A DNA stretch of 64,000 bases from Nemopilema nomurai (GCA_003864495.1 PEDN01001371.1:248001-312000), one strand, 5' to 3'; numbered from the stretch's first letter, positions 48,501-60,975 are shown. Made by a program: numbers and translations. Notes: generated from the sequence alone by a model not told the origin.

Positions 48501-50253
48501 GTATTCAATATATTCTAATAAGAGGGGTCGAAATAATTTTCTAACCACGTCATATCAACATTGTTTAAAAAAAGATAACTTTCCAATTAGAGAATAACTG
48601 ATGATTAATTGGCTTATTTCCTACTTCAACATAAACCGGCCAGAAAGTGCTACCCTCTTGACTGATGTTTGCATTTTACAAAAATCTTTTCGATAAACGC
48701 TGGAAAAGATTAACAGTACAGCTCGATGCAGTGCAATGCAGACCTGAGAATAAGATTGCAAATATTGCTAAGATCCAAATGATACATTAAGCACGACTAC
48801 TTCTCTATGGGCACGAAATTGAAACGAAAGAGAGTCATATTTCAATTTTAATCAAATTTCAAAGGAGTCGTGTTTTAAAGAAAGTGTCTCATAAATATTG
48901 AACATACTCTAAAGTGGAGAATACTCTGCTCCACCTATCTTTGAATGACAGGGAAACAACTTTTCTCTGGACGTGAATCAACTTTTTCCTAGCAATTTTT
49001 TGCGTGAAAATTTTTACTTGTAAGATGGGATAGAGGATAATGCTCGCGTATTCAATTTACATTTTATTAAGGTATACGTATATCTCAGGTAAATGATTCA
49101 ATGTTTGGCGGCGTAAAGCCAAAAGTGGACCTAGAGTTAATTAAATGGCAAAATCAATCAGAACAGGGAATCATTTTTGCTACCATTTACTGAACATCGG
49201 TAGTTGGAGCACAGATACAAAAAAGAATGAATATCAATTAAAAATGATAAACAAGATAGCCTTATATTCGCATCGAAATTCAAATAACATGCATACAACA
49301 CATGTATATACCATCGAACCTCGGTGATCTTTTCCTGCATAGTAACTTGTGTTTCCACTATCTCGTGAGCCAGTGAATCATTTTCCTGGTGAAGTCGAAT
49401 ACTTTCATCCATCAGCGCACGCTTTTCTCTCTGGAATGAAAACAAAAAACAAAATGCAAAAAGCTTTTGCATACTTGCTTTTGCAGGATCTTTAAGTTCC
49501 TTACGGAAATAATCCACTAAGACCTGCTGATAAGAGCTTTAGTATCTCTATATGGATCAACAAAGATTACTCAAGTTATAATTTCACTAAAGAAAGATGA
49601 GCCAAATGCACATAAACCTCGGAACATCACGGAAGGTGAATATATGCGGAAATGTGCCTTCCCTGGCACGTTTCTTTGAGCATGAATGGCTGAAAGTAAC
49701 TTAAATGTAGGCAAATAATTAAAGGCATGTGGGCTAGAGCCGAAATTAGCAATGGTAGAAGGGGCTCGATGACCTAGCTCCTTTTACCGTCAAAGGTAAT
49801 TTAGACACCTAGCGATTACAAACTCAAAATACGTTTCCCTCCATGCTTTACCTATTCGGTAGCGTTCCAAATATAAGATATACACTTAAAATCATGTCTG
49901 ATGTGTTTCTTATGAAATGAGATATACTTAAAATCATAATATACTATTGATCATCTACTGAGACTCAAGCAACATGATTAGTGTTTTGTTCTACTTAACA
50001 AAGGATTAAGTTATATACAAATTATTGAATAAGAAACAAGCTTTCTTTCAGACCGTTTCCAGTATCTTATCAAAGGGGTTTTTTTATTAGGGTCTATGTT
50101 TCTTGAAATTGTGTTTCTTATATAAAGAACGCTACTGTAGTATCTAACAAAGACTCTCACATTAAATCTTTTCTCTGGATCCTCTTTTTGCTCCATTTCC
50201 TCTTTAATTTGCAAATATTCCTTTTCATATTTCATCAATCTTTTTTTGGAAAC
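45600..50253 (-). other. C-terminal coiled-coil exons of the RABGAP1-type gene
   Basis: Six exons encode an almost continuous charged heptad region: KKRLMKYEKEY, HQENDSLAHEIVETQ, LRESDEEIERLKAEE, EEISAK-like repeats and ENELISAKLSLAEARE. The final exon opens with the RECPNCAKYF motif, which corresponds to a Cys-x2-Cys site in vertebrate RABGAP1, and closes with EKSWFKKI near the stop. Confidence 0.88.
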
Positions 50254-53200
50254 CTATCGACGTTGAAAAAAATTCAAAATAATGTCACGGTAAGTCAAGA
50301 GTTATCGAATAAGTCAAGAAAGTTATCAGCTGGAGCCGAAAAATACCAGGTTTGTAATCGAGAAAACAGGTTCAACAAAACTGGCATTGAAAACAAATTG
50401 CCCAGTTTTATGTTTGAGTGACTGAGAGATTGTTTTCAATACTAAGATCGAAGTACACAAGTTTTGATTTTCATTAGTACAAAAATATCGGCATCACAAG
50501 AACAAAAAACCCATTCATGTGCTCATAGCACCACAATTTGCATGCATCCTTGTTATCCATACCACCAACTCTATCAAGGTGGAGTGTTTCGTGAATTTGT
50601 CAATAAAAAATATTTGTAACAATGGCCTCAAGGTGCTTGAACAATCCTCATTCATTTCAATCTTCTGGTGGAAACTGAAAATAGGGATCTAAAATTCTCT
50701 AGATTCAAAAACTTGCTTATGTCTACTAGCTATTGTTGTTGGATAACTTTTCTGAGTATGTTAGTTGTGAAATTATTTGAGAATTTGTACAAATTGAGCT
50801 GAAAAATTCCCATGATAAATTCTTTAGTTGATCAAACTGTAAAGACCTGGAAAAGCCTACACTGAAATTGAGCTGGACAGACTTAACAATAAAGGAGACA
50901 ACCAAACTCAAGAAATAAAATTAAAAACAATGACAAGACCTTCAAGCTGAAAACCATGTTTAAAAACTGTCTGCATTGTTCTTCTTCAAGGTACTTCTTC
51001 GGCATGTACACCCGAAAGTGTTTCAAAGCACCCTCAAAATCCAATCGCTCAAAATCTTTTTGCGAATCCTGAAAGAAACGTGAAAAGGATTCTCACTTTG
51101 GCTGCGCAGCAGTATTTCCTTTCAAAGCATTTGCGGCATTTAGTCGGGGATGAGTCAAGTTTTTTTCTCGGATCTTCGTAATCTCGTTGCCCTTAGGCCA
51201 AGATGATTGAAACATGGATATAATTGACTGCATTTTATAGGCAACAAAATTTGTTGATAGAATGGTACATTTCAGGTTAAAGTTTGCGTATACGCGAATA
51301 AAAAAATATCACCTAATCACCTGATAATCCCTAAACACAAACAATGGTGATTTCTATATTATGAAAATTGGCCAAATATATGTGATAGCCATTTCACAGA
51401 CATCCTCCTTCTGACTAAAGGAATGACGTATCTGGTTTCAAGTTGACACCTGTCAAATTTAGTACGTAGTTTAACTATATAACAACTATGCTTCCGCCAC
51501 TCTGAGCTATTTTGAAGCTTTGTTTCACGAGCAACATTTGATAGCCCTTGAATTCGGATGAAAAATCATATAAAATAACTCCATGAATATCAAATCCGTA
51601 AGTACGTTTAACGAAGTATCTGAATAAAAGTGAAACAGCCGTATAAACCGAGTAACGAAGCTCACGTACCTTTAACAAAGCCAATGCTATTTGGTACGAA
51701 ATATCACAGCCCTGCAAATGAGAAATTCTAACTTAAAATAAAGCTGGAACAGCCGCTTCAATTCGATTTTGTACTTTGCATTACTAGCCAATTAAATGAA
51801 TAGACTTTCCTGCTTAAGCCATAGGATATCATGAATCATTTCGATACATATACAACAAACTATTTATAGAACAAAAAAACTAACATGTAAAAAAAACAAT
51901 GTTAAAATAACACAGTATAATATAAAATAATATAAAACAATATAATATAATATAATATAATATAATATAATATAAACTAATATGATATAATGAAAGACAA
52001 TACAATATTATATATCATATGCTGTGAAACAACATAAGGCATAAAAGGCCACCAACATTTAGCGCACCCTACTCTCACTACAATGCAAGAACTTCACAAA
52101 TTAAAATTGAATTTTAGCGACAAATTTTACCGTTGGAAACGATAAGAAGTACTAGGGAACCTACCTCACATAATATTATATCCATGAGAGAGAACACTAG
52201 AGGCAACGGGAACTTTGAGGTGAACAACGTAAGGAGCCACTGAGATGCAAACATGTGCGCTTCGATGCCAATTGACTGGAAGTGCTTCTGCAGCGTCGGT
52301 ATATAGTCCTGCGACAAGAGAAAACAACCAGGTTATTCAACAAGGTTTTGGCTATTCAAAGAGCAAGAATGCAAACAGTGATATAACAATGAAAATAGGC
52401 CGGGTGGCATAAGGTTACACGATACTTTGCGACATCGCTGTTTCAGAGAATGTCAAAATTACAAGACGGCAATGGAAAAAGGGGGTTTACGGTAGCTTAT
52501 CTCCATTTGATAATAAGACAAATGTGTTTGAAAGTATGCAGGAAATTACAGAGTGCACTGCTTCTTACTAAACTAGGATAAATTTATCGCTTTGCTATTT
52601 TTACAGAAATAGTTTTATAAAAATGATTCATTTTTGCAAAATACAGATGACATACTTCCAGGAGTCTTTCCAGGATATAGAAGCGCTGGTGAAGCAACTC
52701 GAAGTTGTCCTGGAACAATTTTCGGTGGCCATAATCCGAGAGAATCTTTACAAGCAAACAAAATGCTTGCTCTTCTGGCATCTAAAGAAATGGAAGGTAT
52801 TGTCAACCACTTAAAGTTGATGTGTTAAAAAGCATTGCTTTATGTTAAGAATAAAAAGCACACATAGATGTTTGGGACATAATGCAGTAATGAAACACAG
52901 TTAACTGGTTTGTGATTTGACACCTATGTAATAGACGTAATATCATTTTGCTGGTCCATTATTTCTAAGAAACCTAGATGAACAGGATGACTTTATCAGT
53001 CCATGCCTTTGCGAACACAATAAAAGAAAGTTGTAATACGCTTAACATAAATATGGCATGACACGTAGAAGAGGGGGCCTTGCAGAGTGGAACATTTGGT
53101 TAATGATACGAAATTTCATCTTTAATGAAAATTGCTGTGAAAATTACATTGGCGCAAGGATCATTAAATAAACAATTAATGAAAAGCACAGCTTTTTAAA

Positions 53201-55484
53201 ACCACACTTTGCAGAATTTCCAGGTACAAAATAATAAAACTCTGATAACAGAGCATGACACAGCATAGCATAACACAGCATAGCATGACATAACATAACA
53301 AAGCACACAACATAATTCAACATAACGTAACGTAACGTAACATAGCATGGAATGACACAACATAACACAAAACAACACAACAGAACAAAACATAAAACAA
53401 CATAGCATGTCTACATTGGAATGTTATAAGCCATCAGTGAACAGAAAAGCACACCACCCAATCATCGCATGCAAGCATATTCTAGCAACATTTATTGTGT
53501 TATGTGTTATGTGCTAAATCAATTATTGTGTTATGTCATATATCTTCGTCTTACGTGAAGTAGTAGCACAGCAATAAGGTACGAAAGGCCTTGGCAGTAT
53601 CCAATGTCTTCGTCGTACACCGAGTAAGCCTGTAAGTAGCGAAACAAATACATTAATAATCACAAGAGCCGAAATCCGAAATAAAGGGTCAATGTAGGAA
53701 TAAAAGGCAATAAATGTGAAAAATGGATTTCTGAAAAGAAATGGTGCGCGGTCTACGCAGCCTGCTATCTATTTCCCCTTCCGAATGTAGAAGCCTACGA
53801 TGTAGCAATCAATCCAATTCGATGAAAAATAGTGAGTCTTTGGCAAACAAATCTCTTTTCCGACCTCCTTTCTATATCAACCTTCTCCGTTTTTATGAGA
53901 CAAAGTCCAGATGCAACATCGCCATCCTGCCAAGGCTTCTAAAGACTTGTTTGGAAGATCGTATTCAGATAAAATTTCTATTAGATATTTAATGCTCTAT
54001 TAGATTTTTACGCATACGGCTTGGCGAATTCTTGAAGCTCCGCAAAGCAGCAGAAAGCGGATCAATTGCTTGTTTAATCTGTTTTCACAGCTTTTCTAGC
54101 TGACCAGTGATAAAACGAGGCGACACTAGAGATCCGATACATTTTGACCAAACGTAAACTTTGAAAACCAGGCTTAAAATGGGCAATTCTATAACGATGT
54201 GCATGTGGGCACGGGATTGTCTGTTCTACTTTCAAAGCGACAACAACAACAAACATAACAGCAACAACAACAACAACGCTAGTGATAAAAACAGCAACCA
54301 CGGATCAGTGACAGCAACGCGCTCGAGCAAGCAGATTCCTGTGCAGGCTAGATAAAGTACTGTGCTAACAAAACAGCACGAGTAGAGAGTAAGCTAGCAC
54401 GTGAAGCGTCAACGTAATTCCAGGCCTTTCTTTCAATTGTCTCGCAGGCTTCGATGGCTTTTCTGCGGAAATGGCGGTAGGCCATGTGAGGGCAGGACAA
54501 ATCGTGACTGCACTGAAGGTCAAACCGCTAATTCAACAAAGTGACACTTCCGACGTGACTACCCGTAACAGATAAACAGAACTTTTCACATGACGAATTA
54601 AACCAGAGACGTAATGCAGTGACATCGGTTCGAGCAACGTGTTTTCTTGCACGGCAATAACCATGTTTTTAAACAAATCACTTGACAGGGAATTACAATC
54701 ACAGGGAATCACAATCACAGGGAATCACAATCACAGGGAATCACAATCACAGGGAACCATAATAATTCAACACGAGTGCAAGGGCTGTCTTGGCCAAAAA
54801 TCAGTTCTCAAAAATTCTAGCCAGTTTACTATATTTATTCCATGTTTCTTGTAAAACTGTAAATTCGAAGGTGAATAGAATACGCACTTGTTTCATAAGA
54901 ATACCAAGTTTTTTGCCGAGCCTCCGTATTCTTAAATGTTTTCGATTTTGGGCCTGAGATTGTTCTTAAATTATTCTTGCCTAGCACAAGATGTAATTTC
55001 GCCTTGAAGTCACAGAAAGTTTTTATGTTCTTAAATTTTTTATGTGTCGCTTTATCATACATTTCAATAAGAGCAAACAGAAAAACAAGTTTGATATAAA
55101 ATTGCAAGTTCTCATATAATCACAGATTGGCTGAGTGTATTTGAAATATATATATATATGTATATATATATATAACTATATAAGTATATATAAAAGTGAC
55201 AGGTGAAAGTGAAAGTGACAGGTGTTTTGCTTTGGAAGTAAACTCAGATTAAGGAGAAATTTAATGATTAATGATGAGCCTGGCAATATTTTTACATCAT
55301 TTTTAAATCTTAGCAATTGCGATTCTCTTGTAGACTTTTTTACTATAAAAAAGTTTGTGATGGACTTTACCTTGCAGATTCTGAGCAAAGACTCTTGTCC
55401 TTGTCCACCGACCTCTTTGAAAGCCTCGTGAGCTGGGAAAGTTCTGGTTACATCCCAGACGATCACTTGCTCGTTCGGAGAGTC
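45600..55484 (-). CDS. RABGAP1: RABGAP1/RABGAP1L-type Rab GTPase-activating protein (TBC domain plus coiled coil), 3' part of gene
   Basis: Twelve exons, all joined in phase 0: 55484-55371, 53629-53555, 52781-52656, 52308-52165, 51711-51670, 51068-50940, 50253-50161, 49430-49320, 48469-48365, 48001-47918, 47043-46972 and 45890-45600. They give 460 residues and a stop. The protein accelerates GTP hydrolysis on Rab GTPases in membrane traffic. The TBC domain keeps both catalytic fingers: the Arg finger in VIVWDVTRTFPAH and the Gln finger in IGYCQG. Family blocks MPEEQAF, EAHMFASQW and DFEGALKHFRV follow in order. A coiled coil begins at KYEKEY and runs about 200 residues. It includes a CPNC pair and ends with the SWF motif near the C-terminus, as in vertebrate RABGAP1. 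The first TBC helices, the DUF3694-like region and the PTB domain are missing; upstream exons probably lie beyond 55484 and were not found. Confidence 0.93.
47322..47830. repeat. Pyrimidine-rich degenerate minisatellite in an intron
   Basis: Over about 500 bp the plus strand is strongly C/T-rich and very poor in G. Loose units such as CCCATTATATCTTT and CCCATCATCCACATCCC recur about every 20-25 bp. It lies in the intron between exons 47043-46972 and 48001-47918 of the RABGAP1-type gene, whose transcript would be purine-rich here. Open frames across it (47411-47803, +) are by-products of low stop-codon density. Confidence 0.7.
51890..52020. repeat. TATAA microsatellite
   Basis: About 25 TATAA/TATAAAA-type pentamer units in an intron of the RABGAP1-type gene, with minor interruptions. 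Confidence 0.85.
53235..53420. repeat. CATAA/CACAG pentamer-decamer repeat
   Basis: An intronic low-complexity array of ACATA, ACACA, GCATA and ACGTA pentamers, C-rich and T-poor on the plus strand. The long minus-strand frames over it are artefacts of the repeat. Confidence 0.8.
54685..54757. repeat. 16-bp minisatellite
   Basis: CACAGGGAATCACAAT is repeated three times in full, with partial copies at both ends. It lies within the large intron between the first two RABGAP1-type exons in the window. An AAC/ACA triplet run lies nearby at about 54240-54300. Confidence 0.85.
55140..55195. repeat. AT microsatellite
   Basis: Two runs of (TA)n separated by GTA, about 176 bp 3' of the 55484-55371 exon on its strand. 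Confidence 0.8.
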
Positions 55485-56696
55485 CTTTAAAAACACAAAA
55501 GAGGCTTTACAGATATATATTAAATATTTACACAAGTATATTCACTATACAAATAACACCACCCTCCCTCCACATTGCCTTCAAGAAAGGACTTAACATA
55601 TTCAAAGACTTGACGTGTACAGAAATATAACAAATAATGTACTTAGAGCCAAGTCGCTCTCCTTAGCGGAAAAGTATTCTGGTATTTCAAGCAGCCACAA
55701 ATCTGCAAGACAGCAATCTGTTGGGCCTCTACCCCTCGACCACCTCTCCCCTACAATTAATGATCCTGGCTACACACAAGGGGATCAATGAACACTACTC
55801 ATTCATTGGTATTTTGTTATCCTCATGTCAATATTTTCGTGCTGTGCTTGCAGGTTTTGACACAAATTGACGTATTGGTGATTGACACAACACAAAGCGT
55901 TTCACGCGTTAACTAACAAGGGCATTGTTTGCAGAAAAGAAAATTCTAGCAAGAGCGAGAGCGGGGCTAATCGAAACGGTCGAAGATCGACCAAAATGGG
56001 CAGATTTGAAAACAAAAAACGCAATAATGAATAAAACAAGTAAATTTCAAGACGATGCAATTTGCAAAAAGATATGTAGCCATGAAGACCCTGCCAAAGT
56101 ATTTTGAGGACGGTTGCGTACCATAATGCCCAAGTATTTTGGGGACGGTTGCGTACCATAATGCCAAAGTATTTTGAGGACGGTTGCGTACCATAATGCC
56201 CAAGTATTTGAGTACAAACCAAAATGATTCTCACGTTCTTCGTAATGAAAGTTGTATTATCATAAAACATCAAAATGCCTCATCGACAAACAACAAAGGA
56301 GAAGGCAGAAAAGGGCTACTGCTACATCTTTTTCTCGAGCAAATAATGATTCCCTATCTTACAATTCATCTATTTCTATAGCGACAAAACACTTTTGCAC
56401 AGTTACTGGTCGAATGAGGTAAAAAAACAGTTATCTACCAACGATTTCTGAAGACCTACAAATGCTTGGGACACTTGCTCTAACCTACCCTTTGCATAAG
56501 CTGCAATACCCCCGTCGCTTCTTAATCGATGTTTAGTAGCGTAAAAGTGAATAATCCTACAGATAAAAGTGTTGAATTCTCACATAACTTTGGGACACCA
56601 CCTAGCCATGCACACCTCCCTCACAGCAGACACAGAAATAGAGGTATGGGACGCAAAATCTCCCACTGTTCCAACTTCTTTTGGTTGAGATTCTAG
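55485..56696. other. Region 5' of the first visible TBC exon, no exon recognised
   Basis: The missing 5' RABGAP1 exons could be expected here or further right, but I see no GVP-x2-LR-x2-VW-like coding. A direct repeat of about 35 bp, with three full copies (AGGACGGTTGCGTACCATAA core), occupies 56095-56215. Confidence 0.45.
56095..56215. repeat. 35-bp tandem repeat
   Basis: Three full units and one truncated unit start at 56095, 56131, 56165 and 56201. Each contains GACGGTTGCGTACCATAATG. The units are nearly identical. Confidence 0.85.
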
Positions 56697-57002
56697 CATA
56701 GGCGCCGACTTTTATTTTTCCCAGGGGGGGCTCAAAATTTAAATTAAAAAAAATTTAAAAAGTTAAAAGGTAGAGAAATTACCTGTCGCTTTAATAACGT
56801 AATACAACATATGTAGTATGTATAATAACAAAAAAAACATTTTAATAAAGCAGATATTACATCATGGTCTTCAGTATCATCGGTTCAATTCTTTGATTGG
56901 TTTCAAACGAAATTCCCAGGGAGGGCTGAGCCCCCCCCCCCCATAGCAATTCCCAGGGGGGGGGGCTCGAGCCCCCAAGCCCCCACGTAGTCGGCGCCTA
57001 TG
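56697..57002. mobile_element. hAT-type MITE with perfect 8-bp target-site duplication
   Basis: A 306-bp element starts CATAGGCGCCGACT and ends with the exact reverse complement AGTCGGCGCCTATG. It is flanked by GATTCTAG on both sides (56689-56696 and 57003-57010). An 8-bp duplication is diagnostic of the hAT superfamily. Inside are subterminal CCCAGGGGGGG runs, also inverted, and an AT-rich core without an ORF. Confidence 0.88.
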
Positions 57003-57010
57003 GATTCTAG

Positions 57011-59511
57011 GCTGGATAAAGCTATGATTCTACAACGTAAAGGGGTCGGGAAATGGATCAAATTGCGCCGGGACATTCCGAAACGAACTACAAATCCGTT
57101 ATGTTTATGATTAAGTCAATTGAATCAAGAAATGTGTAACAGCCGATTGATTTTTGCTTTTTATGACAAAAATGAAGAGGATGTAAGCATTTGCATTCAA
57201 TCCGGTTTTGAAGACAACGTCCAAGAACGAGCTGCAACTGGGTCCAATTGTTTTTCTGGGGTCACGATAGTTTTTGGGTTTTTTTATTTAAGAAAATTTT
57301 TACTTGCTGACTATTTATCAATAATATTTGTATATCACAATATTATCCCATCATCTTTGATTCAACGCATGTAATCTTCTCGTAACTTGCCTGGTTGCTT
57401 TTGGGACCTTTGAAAATCCAAAGATCGATGGATAAATTTCAGATGTTGCTTCAATATTGGAAATTACCTATAAATAATGCTCTGTACCTGTCTTAATTCA
57501 TTCTATGAAATAACTGATGTTGTTATAAACAGGAACTCATTTCGTTAGATCGGAATGCGTGTGCCATTGTTACTGATTTCCCTTTGGCTTAAGGGTACCA
57601 AAGCGAGTTCTTGGAAGTAAATTAACAAGCCTTCCGTTTTGCACGAGCAAACGGAAAATCGACCCCCTTTCAACAATATAGGGTAAAATGCTGCCCCTAA
57701 AAACCGTGAGTGTTTGCTAAAGGTAAGCCTTGCAGAGGAAATTTAATTGATGGCCGAAACAATTGTGGGCAGTGAATTGAAATTTGAGTTTCCCAGACAA
57801 TAAATTAATGAGATAGCCAATTGGTAACTAGCACCTTTAGCTTCAACAGAGCTCTAGAAGGTACTGTCGCCAAGTCAATTGTCGTCTCCAGCAAATCTCA
57901 TCCCCAAATGTTTTCGTATCTCACAGGAAGAAACTCTCATTTCCCGCCAGCATCCTATTTCCGTGCATATATCAAGATCACGTTGTGACAGCATGAAACA
58001 GGAGAAGTGCTCCAAGCCCCCTCCCGAGGTTGTGCTAGCTAGTGTCTAGACATTGACAGAAACAGGGTCAAAGACTACTATATGCACCCCTACTTCAAGG
58101 ATGTTTCCATTCTCCTTGAGTCCTGGTGTGGCCTTTAGCAGGCGCAACGACAACAACAGAGATAAACAATAGAAAAGATTGGTAAACGTTTTGCCACCTA
58201 CATATTATAGCTACAAATTCATATCATATTCATTTATTTACACGATATTTCACAAACTATCTTCACATTGGAACAATTCCATCCATCATACTTTACTCGT
58301 TAAATACAAAGATAGATTTTTTACAATAAATCAATTTCAACTAAATAAATTCAAATGTAAATAAAATAAAGCTTTTGCTTCTAAGAATAAAAACAACACT
58401 GATACTTTAACTGAAAGGGCATGGCAAACAGCTAGGGTGGTGCCGTACTAAAAAGTTGGGCAGAGGTTTGAAAGATCGTGGATCAATGGTAGGTGATATT
58501 CAGTTTCCGATCATGTTTTCATTTAATGGGGCGTGGAGATGACTTCACTAAACCGTTCAAGAGATGAGTCAAGGGTGTCAACAGATAGCTTTCACAAACT
58601 CATCAAAGGAAGCTTAGAGCGTGCAACACAGACTCACCCCCGGGTGAAAATTTTGGTTTGTGAGCAACCATTCTGTGTCCCCGAAGAGGTCGATCTAGAC
58701 AGAAACATTGAGAACATGTGTGTTCATAAGTGGGGATGTCGCGAAATCAATAAAACATACAGGATCAGCCAAGGCTTGCCAATAATATTTTCCCGTTTCA
58801 CTGTTTTTGTTGTCTCCGGTTAGGCAAAGCTACTGGGCAGTCAAAATGGCTTACTTCACTAAAATCCCTCCACTGGTTTCCCCTGTTGCCAAAACAAAGT
58901 CTATTTGTTTAACATCACATGAAAACAATCCTTTCTCAGTTTCATTCCACGTGGGAAAATTCCTTAGTCCAATTTGCTTTGAAATCGGCGGCATAGTTTC
59001 TCGTTTCGCGAATATCATACGTAAAAGGAACTGAAAATGCAATATTTGGTTAGATTGAGGATAGGATACCACATTTTCGCCATACCTAGTGAATGCATGT
59101 CGGCTTTTTCACCGCGAGGATTCCCAGATTGTGCAAACAGTCGAGGGACGTGTGTGAATCATTTCCTTAAATTACCTGCGTGGCTAAAAATCCTACTCAC
59201 TATTTGAATCATGTGACTTTATGATCTTTACTAAACCAACAGTAATGAATTTACATTAATCTCTGCTCTTAATAAAGTCATCTATTATACATGACAACTG
59301 CTGACAAAGCGCTTTACAACTCACACATTAAAGAATATTCTACAAATGCCATGTACAAGAGACCAAATAAACAAATATTTACAGGATTTTTACAACACCT
59401 TGTAATTCAAGCGGCCACCCATTCACGATCGTTTCTGTGTGCGATCCAAGAATTTCTCGCAGAAACCTGACCAGACAGGACTGCACAACATCGAATTTTC
59501 CGCAATCGGAT
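57011..59511. other. No gene recognised
   Basis: Two adjacent plus-strand frames (58533-58823; 58807-59034) have coding-like composition, for example FCVPEEVDLDRNI and CVHKWGCREI. They could be a decayed mobile element, but I cannot name the family. The rest is AT-rich and unremarkable. Confidence 0.35.
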
Positions 59512-60039
59512 CTATCGACAGGCATTCTGGTATGCTTGATTCCAAACCATTTCGTGCGACTTGGAATAGCTTTGCGGCGTGCCAGAGTGGTTGGAGCCGG
59601 CGGAACCGCCCAGAAAACTGCCGATTACACTGCGACTGCCGTGGTGACTTCCAGGTGTACCGTGTCCCAAACGACGACTTGAGCCACCACTGCCAACGCT
59701 GTTCATGCTGTGTAGGGACGAGCGCGATGCCGACTTGGAGCCCGCTCCAGATCTGGTTGTTGCAGACCTCTGCCTCTGGCCTCTGATGGTGATTGGCATG
59801 GTGGTGGACGCCGGTGATCCACTCGCTGTGGCCCCGTCCATCTGCTTCACTCTTTCCAGATCACTCTGCACCGCTTTCTGCGCAGGGTTTTCCTTCTTCC
59901 GCGATGTCAGGCGGGTTGGCGCCGAACTGCTCAAACTGGCAGTCTCCGAGGCATTTTCTTCTTTTCCGCTTTTCTTCATAAATCCGAACAACGTGTAGCT
60001 CACCAGAAGAAAGCGAAAGTAACTTGAAAAGTCATCCAT
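59512..60039 (-). CDS. Hypothetical Ser/Gly-rich basic protein, intronless
   Basis: A complete 175-codon ORF from ATG (context AATAATGG) to TAG, with an in-frame stop upstream of the ATG, so it need not be an exon. Residues about 5-20 are hydrophobic (YFRFLLVSYTLFGF) and could be a membrane anchor, followed by a Lys-rich stretch. The rest is low-complexity, rich in Ser, Gly, Arg and Ala (SGAGSKSASRSSLHSMNS, GSFLGGSAGSNHSG), and probably disordered. It ends MVWNQAYQNACR. GC content and codon use are richer than the surroundings, which favours a real gene. No homologue is recognised. It lies on the same strand and 5' of the RABGAP1-type exons, possibly nested in that gene's intron. Confidence 0.6.
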   Translation of the reverse strand: MDDFSSYFRFLLVSYTLFGFMKKSGKEENASETASLSSSAPTRLTSRKKENPAQKAVQSDLERVKQMDGATASGSPASTTMPITIRGQRQRSATTRSGAGSKSASRSSLHSMNSVGSGGSSRRLGHGTPGSHHGSRSVIGSFLGGSAGSNHSGTPQSYSKSHEMVWNQAYQNACR

Positions 60040-60413
60040 TATTGCTTCAATTTCGAAAGAACTATTCTATTGCCTCAAACTTTCTTCCTCCTTCAAAACC
60101 TTGTTATCGCTGGAACTGACGCGCTTTACCCAGAAACTGTTTATAAACAGCCAGATCATGTGATGTTTCGAGCATGTGATCAAAAGCTGATTGACAATGA
60201 ACATTGTTCAACTGCACCACGCAGAGGGAAATCCCAGATAATTCAATTCAATAGCACTTTTTGGCTTTAACGATGTAAACAAACCTTTCCATTGAAGCAA
60301 ATCGGTTTGCTCAACAATCTATGTTCTTTAACAAGAATTTTTATTGAACAAATACTCTTTCGTTGAAGAAGGGTCTTTTTATAATTCGAAAGACATGAAA
60401 GATCGACTTACCA

Positions 60414-60555
60414 AAAAGACTGTGTCATAGGCAACAGGATTTCTAAAGACGATATGTAGAGAATGCGGCGAATAACCGACCCGTGCAAAATGGCCATGGT
60501 TATGCTCAAAGAATTTGATCAATGCAAATTCATTTGAATTGAAACAATTTTTAGG
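60414..60555 (-). CDS. Possible isolated coding exon
   Basis: A minus-strand open frame (NEFALIKFFEHNHGHFARV, then GYSPHSLHIVFRNPVAYD and TVFL) ends at a perfect donor, TTTTTG|GTAAGT (exon end about 60414). A possible acceptor TTTCAG lies upstream at about 60560. No family is recognised and no phase-compatible partner was found. Confidence 0.25.
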
Positions 60556-60904
60556 CTTTAGACTGAAACATTTTATCCCCCACGCAAAAATTATTACGTC
60601 TAAATAGAGCATCTTAAAGCAGATTTCTCCATGATAGAAAGAAACTCTCCTGGGCACCATCAAGCCAAAACCAGTGATAATTCAGCAAAGGAAATAACCC
60701 TAAACCCTCTGAATGTTCAGGATTAAGTATGACATAATTCACCGAAATAAGCCCATTGATGAAGAGGCTTCCCGGAAGTGTTTACGCCCGCGCAGTTCAT
60801 TTGCATCATCTGACTCGAAGGAATGCAATCACAAGGATGCAATCACACTCACCATGGTTTCGTCATCCCACCGCAATGCATGGTAATCGATCCGAAACCG
60901 CGCA

Positions 60905-60975
60905 TAAGGGGTCTAGGGGGAGGGGGGGGGGCAATTGCCTTAGGGCCTAAAAATGCCATCGGCGGCCCTGGCTGA
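60905..60975. repeat. hAT-like MITE end fragment
   Basis: A G-run followed by GGGGCAATTGCC and ending CGGCGGCCCTG, whose reverse complement begins CAGGGCCGCCG. This resembles the terminal part of non-autonomous hAT elements. No second end was found. Confidence 0.35.

Larger units (their letters stand above)
50940..55484 (-). other. TBC (Rab-GAP) domain exons
   Basis: Six exons cover most of the TBC domain. The IxxDxxR motif (IVWDVTR) and YCQG are intact, so GAP activity is expected. A 14-codon microexon (51711-51670; GCDISYQIALALLK) supplies the helix before the DFEGAL block. The N-terminal segment with the usual GVPxxLRxxVW motif precedes 55484 and is not visible. Confidence 0.9.

Noticed and set aside
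53144..53408. Cys/Tyr/Leu-rich minus-strand ORFs
   Set aside because: Translations of the CATAA/CACAG repeat, with no biological signal.
59439..59998. Overlapping plus-strand frames of 81-115 codons
   Set aside because: They are antisense shadows of the GC-rich Ser/Gly ORF and show no family resemblance.
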